DNA from: Nitrosomonas sp. | Lineage (GTDB): Bacteria; Pseudomonadota; Gammaproteobacteria; Burkholderiales; Nitrosomonadaceae | Length of the DNA stretch: 32,802 bases | Assembly: GCA_008015595.1 (NCBI GenBank) | Contig: SSFW01000001.1 | Span: 1 to 32,802 of the forward strand | Reading direction: 5' to 3' | In this document: positions 1-7,573 of the stretch, piece after piece | Layout of the letters: each line of letters begins with the position of its first letter | How positions within the stretch are numbered: position 1 is the first letter of the stretch | The notes under the pieces: generated by a model | Told to the model about the DNA's origin: nothing | Seen by the model: only the letters and a program-made list of their open reading frames with translations | The model's database searches: none | Translations under genes and position numbers: made by a program

Positions 1-703
1 GTTTCATTAAGATAGCAGCAATCGATTCAAGTTGTGATTCATCCAGGTCAGGGGCTATTTTCACCAATAGCGGCGTGTAGCACCCCTGCTGATCACTGAG
101 CTTATTTTGCTCTAATTTTAGCGTAGCAACTAAATGATCTAACGCATGCTCATTCTGCAATTGCCTCAAATTCAGTGTATTAGGGGAAGAAATATTGATC
201 GTTACATAGCTAGCAACTGCATATACCTTACGAAAGCAAAGCAAATAATCTTCTATGGCTTTTTCAACCGGGGTATCAAAATTTTTTCCGATATTGATAC
301 CCAGAATTCCATGATATGGAGTGCGCTTTATATTTTCTAATAAATAATCGACGCCAAGGGTGTTAAAGCCCATACGATTGATGATAGCGTGCGCTTCTGG
401 GATGCGAAATAGCCGAGGTTTTGGATTGCCAGGTTGGGGTCGCGGCGTTACTGTACCAACTTCAATAAATCCAAACCCCACTTTAGCCAGCACATCGATA
501 TAATCCCCATTCTTATCCAGACCAGCCGCAAGCCCCACTGGATTAGGGAATTTGAGTCCCATAATGGTTTTAGGCTCACAGGGAACTACCCGATTATCTG
601 ATAACCCGAATGGCTGCAATAACCGCAATGCTTTAAGCGTAAGGCTATGCGCTAATTCAGCATCGAGTGTAAAGAGCAAAGGGCGCAACAAACGATAAAG
701 CAT
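1..703 (-). CDS. pyrD: Dihydroorotate dehydrogenase (quinone), 3' end outside window
   Basis: Class 2 dihydroorotate dehydrogenase, which oxidises dihydroorotate to orotate in pyrimidine synthesis and passes electrons from FMN to membrane quinone. It is not in the ORF track because it runs off the left edge; I translated it from the ATG at 703. The N-terminus [19 protein letters not shown] is the membrane-associating helix typical of class 2. It is followed by the FMN-site motif [10 protein letters not shown], then [28 protein letters not shown], and NISSPNT, which carries the catalytic serine region. About 234 of the usual 335-350 residues are present, and the reading frame is open to the edge. 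It lies about 50 bases downstream of bpt in the same direction, so aat-bpt-pyrD may be co-transcribed. Identification is firm. Confidence 0.95.
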   Translation of the reverse strand, partial: MLYRLLRPLLFTLDAELAHSLTLKALRLLQPFGLSDNRVVPCEPKTIMGLKFPNPVGLAAGLDKNGDYIDVLAKVGFGFIEVGTVTPRPQPGNPKPRLFRIPEAHAIINRMGFNTLGVDYLLENIKRTPYHGILGINIGKNFDTPVEKAIEDYLLCFRKVYAVASYVTINISSPNTLNLRQLQNEHALDHLVATLKLEQNKLSDQQGCYTPLLVKIAPDLDESQLESIAAILMK

Positions 704-753
704 GAAGATGATTTCCTGGGTTCAAGCGAAAATTTAGCGGACCATCATGATAA

Positions 754-1476
754 TTAAGATACAGATCGATTCTTCAATATAGGTTCAGCCGTACGAGACC
801 AGCACCCTTGTCGCAAATATTGCAACGGCTGAAAATGCGCTTTGTAATTCATTTTACGGCTTTCCTCGATCCAATAGCCTAAATAAAGATAAGGGTGCTT
901 TTCCAACCGGCAATAGTGAATCTGCCACAAAATACTGAAAGTACCCAAGCTTGCCTGGGGTATTTCTGGATCAAAAAAAGTATAAACTGAAGATAAACCA
1001 TCAGGTAATTGATCAATAATGCTGACCATCTGTAGTCGGTTTCCATCATGAAATGTTACAAGCACGGAGTCAATACTGCTCTGCAACAAAAACTCACAAT
1101 ATTGGTCATGAGTATCACAGCTCATTTCACTGAGGGCATGACGCTTTTGCTGATAACGACGATAGAGCCGAAAATGGTCAGGGTGGAAATGCAACTTATG
1201 CAAGCTCACCCGTAAAGTATGATGGCGTTTCCAAGCGCGATATTGGGAACGGTTAGGCACAAATTGATCAACGACAATGCGCACAGGCACACAGGCAGTA
1301 CAGTGCTCGCAATTGGGGCGATAAACAAAATACCCACTGCGCCGAAACCCTTCCTGAATCAACTTCGCATAAGCCTGTGTATCGACTGCGCGACTATCTG
1401 GAACCGCGATTTGCGAACGCGCAAACCGATCGGTTAGATAGCTGCAGGGATAAGACTCTGTGGTATGAAGCTTCAT
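754..1476 (-). CDS. bpt: Aspartate/glutamate leucyltransferase (ATE1-like, Bpt)
   Basis: Bacterial ATE-family aminoacyl-tRNA--protein transferase. Bpt moves leucine from Leu-tRNA onto proteins with N-terminal Asp or Glu, marking them for ClpS/ClpAP degradation. The 240-residue length fits the family. Visible motifs are the N-terminal PCSYLTDRFARSQ block, the cysteine cluster CEHCTACVPVRI, RYQQKRH, and the C-terminal block YLYLGYWIEESRKMNYKAHFQP. The ATG at 1476 has little Shine-Dalgarno signal; only 15 bases separate it from the aat stop, which suggests translation within one transcript. Older annotations call such proteins arginyltransferases; the leucyl specificity is inferred from the short bacterial Bpt architecture and the neighbouring aat. 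Confidence 0.93.
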   Translation of the reverse strand: MKLHTTESYPCSYLTDRFARSQIAVPDSRAVDTQAYAKLIQEGFRRSGYFVYRPNCEHCTACVPVRIVVDQFVPNRSQYRAWKRHHTLRVSLHKLHFHPDHFRLYRRYQQKRHALSEMSCDTHDQYCEFLLQSSIDSVLVTFHDGNRLQMVSIIDQLPDGLSSVYTFFDPEIPQASLGTFSILWQIHYCRLEKHPYLYLGYWIEESRKMNYKAHFQPLQYLRQGCWSRTAEPILKNRSVS

Positions 1477-1491
1477 TGTTCGAAAAAAATA

Positions 1492-2196
1492 TCAACCGGG
1501 GTAAGTATAATCAAAACGCCATGCCTCGAATTGACTCGGAACATCGACCAATTGACTCAAACGAAGTGCAAATTCGTTACGGGAAATTTCTCGGGCACCT
1601 AAAGATGCGAGGTGCTGGGTTTTCATTTGGCAATCGATCATTTCAAATCCCCAAATCTCAAGTTGTTTTACCAGGTGTACAAAAGCGATTTTGGACGCAT
1701 CACTCACTCGCGAAAACATCGATTCTCCATAAAACATTTTTCCAAGGGCAACGCCATAAAGCCCACCGACTAATACACCATTCATCCACGTTTCAACGGA
1801 ATGCGCAATCCCCATTTGATGCAACGTCGTATAAGCATCAATCATTTCATTGGTAATCCATGTCCCTGCTTGAGTTTTGCGTGGTCCAGCACACGCTTGC
1901 ATCACCTCACGAAAGCTAGCATCAGTGCGAACCTCATAGTGATGCTTCTTGAGTAATTTGTGCAACGATCGCGAAATAGAGAGCTCATTGGGAAACAACA
2001 CCATCCTAGGATTTGGGCTCCACCATAAAATTGGATCCTCATCATTAAACCACGGAAAAATACCACTGCGATAAGCGTTGATTAAGCGCTGCGGTGATAA
2101 ATCGCCGCCTACCGCCAATAAACCGTTGGGCTCAAGCAACGCTGTATTCAGTGGTGGAAAATTTTCAACCTGATCGGTCGCTAACCAGTGGATCAT
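1492..2196 (-). CDS. aat: Leucyl/phenylalanyl-tRNA--protein transferase
   Basis: Aat transfers Leu or Phe from charged tRNA to proteins with N-terminal Lys or Arg, creating primary N-degrons recognised by ClpS. The characteristic family sequence is clear: NGLLAVGGDLSPQRLINAYRSGIFPWF, WWSPNPRMVLFP, TWITNEMIDAY, HSVETWMNGVLVGGLYGVALGKMFYGESMFS and EMIDCQ. The ORF track starts one codon earlier at a TTG (2199). The ATG at 2196 (MIHWLATDQV) is the better start and gives 234 residues, a normal length. It is the first gene of the aat-bpt-pyrD run. The divergent coiled-coil barrel gene begins 112 bases away, so the two promoters share that interval. Confidence 0.96.
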   Translation of the reverse strand: MIHWLATDQVENFPPLNTALLEPNGLLAVGGDLSPQRLINAYRSGIFPWFNDEDPILWWSPNPRMVLFPNELSISRSLHKLLKKHHYEVRTDASFREVMQACAGPRKTQAGTWITNEMIDAYTTLHQMGIAHSVETWMNGVLVGGLYGVALGKMFYGESMFSRVSDASKIAFVHLVKQLEIWGFEMIDCQMKTQHLASLGAREISRNEFALRLSQLVDVPSQFEAWRFDYTYPG

Positions 2197-2308
2197 CAAC
2201 TTTATTTAAACTGAATGAAGAAAGCTTGATTTAAATCAAAGTTTATTAAGCAATGTTTTTCTATCATTGGCATGGGTTTATAGAAAATAAAAAGAGAAAG
2301 GAGAATTA

Positions 2309-3226
2309 ATGAAATCATTTCGTCACAAATCAGGATTTGTACTAACCACGATTGCAGGCATAGGGCTAAGTATAGGGTTAACGATGGCAGCACCGCAAGT
2401 GTTTGCCCATGACCGTGCGAAAGCAATGGAGCAGCAAATCAAAATGCTTGAAAGCCAGCTAAAGACGCTACGGGAAGACTTCTATCGTGTTCAGGATTCG
2501 ACCAATGCTGAGAAACGCGAAGTAGAAGCGCTCAAAAATGAAATCCGGCAAGAGAAAGAAGCATTACAGAAAGCTCATGCTGAGCATCATGAAATAGAGA
2601 AGGCGCATGATGAATTTGGAAGAACGGTCGCGCGAAGAGATCGTGTATTGTTCTTCAGGGGCGGTTATGCGCATAACCTACAGGGTAGAAATGGTTCTTC
2701 AATACAAAGCAATGTGGCTCCAGTAGGGGTTCAAGAACCAGGCGACAATAATGGCTGGTATGTGGGTGCAGGCCTGGATTGGAGTTTAACTCGGGACGTG
2801 TGGGGTCTCATTCCTAAAACCAATGTGTATGCGGAATTGATGTTTGAATACAAAAAATTTGGCGTTTCACAAGGTAGTGCACTGGCAAATGTCCCAACAA
2901 CGTTAGTCGGGGCGCCGGATAATCCTCGTGGTGTGACGATTAGTCAATTTACGGTTTCAGCAGCACCCAAAATTAAATTCATGGAAGGCAGTGATTTCAG
3001 GCCATGGATCATTCCAGCGGGTTTTGCAGTGCATGTGGTAAGTCCAACCACCGAGTCGGTTACTTATTTAGCACCCGGCATGATGTTTGGCGCAGGGTTT
3101 GATTACCGCATTTGGAAAGAATTCTTCTTAGGTGCTGATGCGCGTTACCATGAAACCTTTGGTAAAACCGATGGGGTCAATGTCAGTGGTTTGACCGCGG
3201 GTGCATATCTTGGAATTGGTTTCTAA
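2309..3226 (+). CDS. Coiled-coil outer-membrane beta-barrel protein, paralogue 1
   Basis: Unnamed 305-residue envelope protein. It has a signal peptide of about 34 residues ending AAPQVFA just before HDRAKAMEQ. A charged heptad-rich coiled coil runs to about residue 105. The rest is a beta-barrel-like domain with alternating aromatic/hydrophobic strands and a terminal phenylalanine (YLGIGF), the usual outer-membrane insertion signal. A strong ribosome site (AAAGGAG) precedes the ATG. The gene at 4591 is a clear paralogue: the barrel blocks GLIPKT, AELMFEYK, TVSAAPKIKF and RPWIIPAG are shared, while the coiled coils have diverged. The coiled coil might form a periplasmic trimer or touch peptidoglycan, but that is inference; I do not know a characterised homologue. 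Confidence 0.8.
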   Translation: MKSFRHKSGFVLTTIAGIGLSIGLTMAAPQVFAHDRAKAMEQQIKMLESQLKTLREDFYRVQDSTNAEKREVEALKNEIRQEKEALQKAHAEHHEIEKAHDEFGRTVARRDRVLFFRGGYAHNLQGRNGSSIQSNVAPVGVQEPGDNNGWYVGAGLDWSLTRDVWGLIPKTNVYAELMFEYKKFGVSQGSALANVPTTLVGAPDNPRGVTISQFTVSAAPKIKFMEGSDFRPWIIPAGFAVHVVSPTTESVTYLAPGMMFGAGFDYRIWKEFFLGADARYHETFGKTDGVNVSGLTAGAYLGIGF

Positions 3227-3299
3227 GCAGCAGTAAGGTTTTTAAAGTTTTATAGGCAGATTAATTAATCGATACATAAGAATATAAGATTAAAGTCTC

Positions 3300-3370
3300 T
3301 GTTGTAGTTGATTGTTGGTTGTTGTTAGTTGGTGTAGTAGTTAGTGAAAGTGTAAGTTAGTTGTATTTTT
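3300..3370 (+). other. 71-nt cytosine-free, GT-rich low-complexity tract
   Basis: Between barrel gene 1 and its terminator the plus strand has no cytosine for 71 consecutive bases. It is built from irregular GTT, TTG and TAG units (for example GTTGTAGTTGATTGTTGG). No convincing ORF uses it. A C-less transcript segment would be largely unstructured, and C-free pyrimidine-poor stretches can serve as Rho-insensitive spacers or as regions for base-pairing. Function is unknown. Confidence 0.7.
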
Positions 3371-3428
3371 CTTCTCTTGTTTCTAACAAGGTCATTGTGA
3401 CAAGCTGTGATTTTGTGACGAAGCCTTC

Positions 3429-3462
3429 GCACCTTACTTTAACAAGTAAGGTGCTTTTTTTT
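3429..3462 (+). terminator. Strong intrinsic terminator after barrel gene 1
   Basis: GCACCTTACTT and AAGTAAGGTGC form a perfect 11-bp stem around a TAAC loop, followed directly by eight T residues. Orientation is plus. It lies about 200 bases past the barrel gene stop, which leaves room for a long 3' UTR or a separate small RNA. Confidence 0.92.
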
Positions 3463-3479
3463 GCGTTAATTTCGAATGA

Positions 3480-4316
3480 TCAATTCTGTGTCCCCGCTTT
3501 GGCAAGAATGCGATCGAGTAACCGTATGCTGAGCACTCGCTTAAGAAAACCAAATAAATAAGTAGGAAACGTCACGTAATAGCGAGGCTGAGGTATCTCT
3601 GCTTCCAATGCTTCTACAACACGCTTTGCTACTGCTTCAGGGGGTTGTGTAAAGGGAACGGCAGGCCCTGGTTTATTTAGCCGGCTTAATACTGCTTGGT
3701 ATTTTTCACGATGCACACTTTGCTCGACTGGGATAAATTTTTGTAGCGCTTTTAAAGCATTTGCCCGAAATTGCGTCGAGATAGGGCCCGGCTCGATTAA
3801 ACAAACATAGATTTGAGTGCCCATCAATTCCAATCGCAAGGTATCGGTCAGTCCTTCGATCGCAAACTTCGAAGCGTTATAGGCACCCCGAAATGGCATC
3901 GCTGCAAATCCCAGCACTGAACTATTCTGAATGATGCGCCCATATCCCTGATTGCGCATGATTGGCAACACCAAATTGGTCAATTCCAGCCAACCCATCA
4001 CATTCGTTTCAAACTGCGCTCTTAAGGCAGCCCGGCTTAAATCTTCTACAGCCCCTGGTATTCCATAGGCCCCGTTATTAAATAATGCAAACAATTCATT
4101 TCCTGTGCGTTGCATGATTTCTGCAAACGTCTGTTGAATCGAGTTTGAATCATCTAAATCAAGCTGCAGGCTTTCAAAACCTTCCGCTTGCAACATGGCT
4201 ACGCTTTCAGCGCGACGCGCTGTCGCGAAAACACGGTAGCCGCGTTCACGAAGTTTATGGGCAGTCACGTAACCGATGCCCGTTGAACAACCCGTTATCA
4301 ATATCGATTTATTCAT
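3480..4316 (-). CDS. Short-chain dehydrogenase/reductase (classical SDR)
   Basis: NAD(P)-dependent oxidoreductase of the classical SDR family; substrate unknown. The Rossmann motif TGCSTGIG is at the N-terminus, followed by the NNGAYG variant of NNAG, the catalytic serine region IQNSSVLG and the active-site YNASK. A basic residue pair in FATARRAES after the second strand suggests NADP preference. The C-terminus carries an extra hydrophobic/basic tail (YLFGFLKRVLSIRLLDRILAKAG) that may associate with membrane, as in retinol-dehydrogenase-like SDRs. I start at the ATG at 4316 (MNKSILITG), preceded by GTGGGTGA, rather than the track start 10 codons upstream; this gives 278 residues. It lies between the two paralogous barrel genes on the opposite strand. 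Confidence 0.9.
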   Translation of the reverse strand: MNKSILITGCSTGIGYVTAHKLRERGYRVFATARRAESVAMLQAEGFESLQLDLDDSNSIQQTFAEIMQRTGNELFALFNNGAYGIPGAVEDLSRAALRAQFETNVMGWLELTNLVLPIMRNQGYGRIIQNSSVLGFAAMPFRGAYNASKFAIEGLTDTLRLELMGTQIYVCLIEPGPISTQFRANALKALQKFIPVEQSVHREKYQAVLSRLNKPGPAVPFTQPPEAVAKRVVEALEAEIPQPRYYVTFPTYLFGFLKRVLSIRLLDRILAKAGTQN

Positions 4317-4590
4317 TTCACCCACTTTATCCATCCATTCATTCACGATTTCTTTATACCCTTACCCCTAAGATGGGCATCGCTCAGTTTTTTGTCACAG
4401 CAAGCACCATCATAGCATCGTGTTGTTCCTGGAAAAATGTTTAATACCAGAAACCGAGAGATCTCGATGCTGGAGTAACTGAGTCTTTGATTAACCTCAA
4501 CAGATTTAATATCCAGATTTTTGATTTTTTCTGCTGAGCTGAGGGAGTTATAAGTAAAAAATATTAACTATTATTAACAAAGGAGAAAAA

Positions 4591-5496
4591 ATGCAGCAAC
4601 GACGCTACAACCAAGAATTCAATTTTTTCTTAGTCATCAGTATGGTGTTCAGTTTTAGCTTAGTCCTATTTACATCACCGGTAGCGGCACACGATCGAGC
4701 CAAAGCATTAGAGCAAGAGGTTCTAGAACTAAAAAAACGATTAATCGCTATCCAAGATGAGTTGAGCCAAATCCGCACGGACTCGTCACGAGTTGAGCAG
4801 CAGGTTATCGAAAACAAACAAGCGATAAAAGAAGAAAGGGTAATCGTTCAACAAAAAATAGAATCCGAGAAGGAAGTGATCAAGAAAGCGATTCTGGAAG
4901 AATCGCCACGAAATATGATCTTTTTCCGTGGTGGATGGGCACGACAAGATCATCACCACAATGGTATTTCAGTGCAAAGTGGTGTAGCACCCGTTGGTGC
5001 GCAGCAACAAGCTCCCTTAAATGCTTGGTATGTCGGTGCTGGATTTGACTTTGGCTTAACCAAAGACACCTGGGGACTCATTCCTAAAACTGAACTCATC
5101 GCGGAATTAATGTTTGAATACAAGCAATTCGGAACGGTATTGGGAAATGCGCTGGCTAATGAACCAACCCAACTCGCTGGTGGTGACTTAAATCCACGCC
5201 ATGTGACATCGAGTACTGTCACCGTATCCGCAGCACCTAAAATCAAATTCTTAGAAGGTTACCGGTTAAGACCGTGGATCATTCCGGCAGGTTTAGCAAT
5301 TCATATCATCAGCCCTCCCTCCGAAACCATCACTTTCTTCCAGCCTGCTGTTATGTTTGCGGCTGGTGCAGATTACAAACTATGGAAAAATATCGTACTC
5401 GGCGTTGATGCACGCTATCATCTAATGGGTGGTCACTTGGATGGTCTCCGGTTAAATGGCTTAACACTGGGCGGATATTTAGGGATCGGTTTCTAA
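4591..5496 (+). CDS. Coiled-coil outer-membrane beta-barrel protein, paralogue 2
   Basis: Paralogue of the gene at 2309, 301 residues. A hydrophobic signal segment ends near SPVAA just before HDRAKALEQ. A glutamate/lysine-rich coiled coil runs to about residue 105, followed by a beta-barrel-like domain ending YLGIGF. Barrel blocks match paralogue 1 in order: FFRGGWA, SVQSGVAPVGAQ, WYVGAGFDF, GLIPKT, AELMFEYKQFG, TVSAAPKIKF, RPWIIPAGLAIH, DARYH. A strong AAAGGAG ribosome site precedes the ATG. It has its own upstream region of about 250 bases and its own downstream hairpin, so it is probably expressed independently. Function is unknown; the duplication suggests alternative surface or structural porin-like proteins. 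Confidence 0.8.
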   Translation: MQQRRYNQEFNFFLVISMVFSFSLVLFTSPVAAHDRAKALEQEVLELKKRLIAIQDELSQIRTDSSRVEQQVIENKQAIKEERVIVQQKIESEKEVIKKAILEESPRNMIFFRGGWARQDHHHNGISVQSGVAPVGAQQQAPLNAWYVGAGFDFGLTKDTWGLIPKTELIAELMFEYKQFGTVLGNALANEPTQLAGGDLNPRHVTSSTVTVSAAPKIKFLEGYRLRPWIIPAGLAIHIISPPSETITFFQPAVMFAAGADYKLWKNIVLGVDARYHLMGGHLDGLRLNGLTLGGYLGIGF

Positions 5497-5516
5497 TATC
5501 AACGATGATTTGCATA

Positions 5517-5543
5517 CTATCCCCGCTTCACTGGTGGGGATAG
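5517..5543 (+). terminator. Probable hairpin terminator after barrel gene 2
   Basis: CTATCCCC and GGGGATAG form an 8-bp GC-rich stem 20 bases after the stop codon of barrel gene 2, with an 11-base loop. The following bases (CGCTTTCATT) are only moderately T-rich, so it may be a weak terminator or a 3'-end stabilising hairpin. Confidence 0.5.
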
Positions 5544-5624
5544 CGCTTTCATTAGATAAGACCGACTTGACATTAAACGGAGCTTCACTCTAGCATCGCA
5601 CTGTAATGACCATAATGCTAGGCG

Positions 5625-6002
5625 ATGTCAAAATTACTGTTTAAACTCAAAAATGTCCCAGATGACGAAGCGGATGATGTCCGTCAATTACTGGCAGACC
5701 ATCAGATTGATTATTATGAAACCACTGCCGGAAATTGGGGCATCTCCATGCCTGCAATTTGGATAACCCATGATGGGCAATTCGGTGAAGCGAAACAATT
5801 ATTTGATACTTACCAAACGCAACGTGCTTTGAACGTACGGGCTGAATATGCACGATTAAAAAAAGAAGGCAAACATGAAACGCTACTTGGTAGGGTAAAA
5901 GAAAATCCACTGCTATACTTTATTTATACCTTAGCTGTCATACTATTGCTTTACTTGCCCTATAAACTCATTCTTGAGATTGCGGAAAAATTACAGAATT
6001 AA
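5625..6002 (+). CDS. DUF6164-like small membrane protein
   Basis: Conserved hypothetical protein of 125 residues. The first 70 residues look like a soluble ferredoxin-like/DUF2007-like fold (MSKLLFKLKNVPDDEADDVRQLLADHQIDYYET, GNWGISMPAIWI). One C-terminal transmembrane segment follows (LLYFIYTLAVILLLYLPYKLIL). The family is known only as a domain of unknown function; this assignment is from memory of its signature and not from a search. The ATG at 5625 has a weak ribosome site (TAGGCG) that lies in the 3' arm of a small inverted repeat (CTAGCAT/ATGCTAG). lnt begins 44 bases downstream in the same direction, so the pair could be one transcript. Confidence 0.75.
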   Translation: MSKLLFKLKNVPDDEADDVRQLLADHQIDYYETTAGNWGISMPAIWITHDGQFGEAKQLFDTYQTQRALNVRAEYARLKKEGKHETLLGRVKENPLLYFIYTLAVILLLYLPYKLILEIAEKLQN

Positions 6003-6046
6003 ACGATCCTATCTCGAGCCAGTTCAACAATATTCATAATCATTCC

Positions 6047-7564
6047 GTGTATTCATCTAAAGAAATCGACCTAAAATCAAAAAGCTTTCTGGCACTCATT
6101 CTCGGTACACTCACTGTCCTAGGATTTGCACCTTTTTATTATTTCCCAGTGCCGGTCATTACTATTTTACTATTATTTCATCTATGGCGTTCAAGCACTA
6201 AGCCCTGGCATTCAGCAGTCATCGGTTTCTCGTTTGGTATGGGATTATTTGGGGCCGGTGTAACCTGGCTTTACGTTAGCCTGCATGACTTTGGGGGTAT
6301 GCCCTTACCGATCGCGGTCGTAGCGCTACTGTTACTTTGCGCCTATTTATCGCTCTTCCCAGCATTAACAGGTTGGTTTACTACAAAAATCCGACACATT
6401 CATTTCAGCGCTTGGGCAGCCTGTGTCTCAGCGTGCTGGGTCATGTCTGAATGGCTAAGAGGGACGCTATTCACAGGATTTCCTTGGTTGACTCTAGGTT
6501 ATTCACAAGTCCCCGCAAGCCCCTTAATTGGTTATGCGCCTATCCTTGGCGTTTACGGTATTTCGTTATTATTGGTATTCAGCATTGCTTTATATATCGC
6601 TTGGCCAAAACAAAAGAATCTAAACCATTATCTATGGATATTGGGTGGAATATGGGTCAGTGGCTATGGATTACAACATTATCAGTGGGTCGATCCTGAA
6701 GGTAGCCCGATAACCGTTAGCTTACTGCAAGGTAATATCTCGCAAGATCTCAAATGGCGAGAAGATCACCTCGTTAGCACGATGAATACTTATGCAGACT
6801 TGGTACTTGAAAGCAACAGTCGCTTGATCGTCACCCCCGAAATATCAATTCCATTATTTTATGAAGATGTCCCTACGGATTATTTAACGCTATTGAGTGA
6901 TCATGCCAAGCAAAATCAAGGCGATGTTTTAATTGGCTTTGCAGAAACGGTGCCCCATTCGATCGCTCGCAATGAATATTACAACTCGATGTTTAGCATG
7001 GGTAGTTCTCCTGAACAACGGTACCGGAAACATCATTTAGTCCCTTTTGGGGAATTTATACCTTTTAAACCCTTGTTTGGTTGGATTATTCAGGTATTAA
7101 ATATTCCGTTATCCGATTTCTCTCGTGGTTCGCTCGATCAACAACCATTAGATTTGGCTGGGCAAAAAGTAGCTATTAATATTTGCTATGAAGATGTATT
7201 CGGTGAGGAAATCATCTTACAACTTCCACAAGCTTCGATATTAGTGAATGTCAGTAATGATGCCTGGTTTGGCCGCTCGATTGGCCCGCGGCAACACCTA
7301 CAAATTTCTCAAATGCGCGCATTGGAGACAGGGCGTTATATGCTTCGTGCAACCAATACAGGAGTAACCGCGATCATCAACGAACGCGGCCAGATCGTGC
7401 AAGAACTCGAAATGTTTGTAACACAAGGGCTACATGGTACAGCTCAGGGATTTAAAGGCGCTACACCTTATGTTCAGTATGGTAATACTTTAGTTCTAAC
7501 GATTATTGGATTATGTTTATCACTGGGTGGATTCATCGCTTTCTTTCGAAAAGAAAATGATTAG
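6047..7564 (+). CDS. lnt: Apolipoprotein N-acyltransferase
   Basis: Inner-membrane enzyme that adds the third acyl chain to the N-terminal cysteine of lipoproteins, the last step of lipoprotein maturation. At 505 residues it has the family length. The N-terminal half is hydrophobic with about six transmembrane segments, and a periplasmic nitrilase-like domain follows. The catalytic triad is visible as Glu in VTPEISIPL, Lys in YRKHHLVPFGEF and Cys in INICYEDVFG. A last transmembrane segment lies near the C-terminus. The start is a GTG with no strong Shine-Dalgarno, so the exact N-terminus is uncertain. It converges on the GGDEF-EAL gene, whose stop is only 10 bases away. Confidence 0.95.
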   Translation: MYSSKEIDLKSKSFLALILGTLTVLGFAPFYYFPVPVITILLLFHLWRSSTKPWHSAVIGFSFGMGLFGAGVTWLYVSLHDFGGMPLPIAVVALLLLCAYLSLFPALTGWFTTKIRHIHFSAWAACVSACWVMSEWLRGTLFTGFPWLTLGYSQVPASPLIGYAPILGVYGISLLLVFSIALYIAWPKQKNLNHYLWILGGIWVSGYGLQHYQWVDPEGSPITVSLLQGNISQDLKWREDHLVSTMNTYADLVLESNSRLIVTPEISIPLFYEDVPTDYLTLLSDHAKQNQGDVLIGFAETVPHSIARNEYYNSMFSMGSSPEQRYRKHHLVPFGEFIPFKPLFGWIIQVLNIPLSDFSRGSLDQQPLDLAGQKVAINICYEDVFGEEIILQLPQASILVNVSNDAWFGRSIGPRQHLQISQMRALETGRYMLRATNTGVTAIINERGQIVQELEMFVTQGLHGTAQGFKGATPYVQYGNTLVLTIIGLCLSLGGFIAFFRKEND

Positions 7565-7573
7565 CAGCCAGGT

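Noticed and set aside
1377-1856. 159-residue plus-strand ORF over bpt and aat
   Set aside because: It is an opposite-strand shadow of two firmly identified genes and its sequence has no protein-like pattern.
3361-3561. 66-residue ORF over the terminator
   Set aside because: It reads through the perfect intrinsic terminator and into the SDR 3' end; no ribosome site.
6088-6104. Sigma-54 promoter starting TGGCAC
   Set aside because: The second element (CTCGG) does not match TTGCA and the site is inside the lnt coding region.
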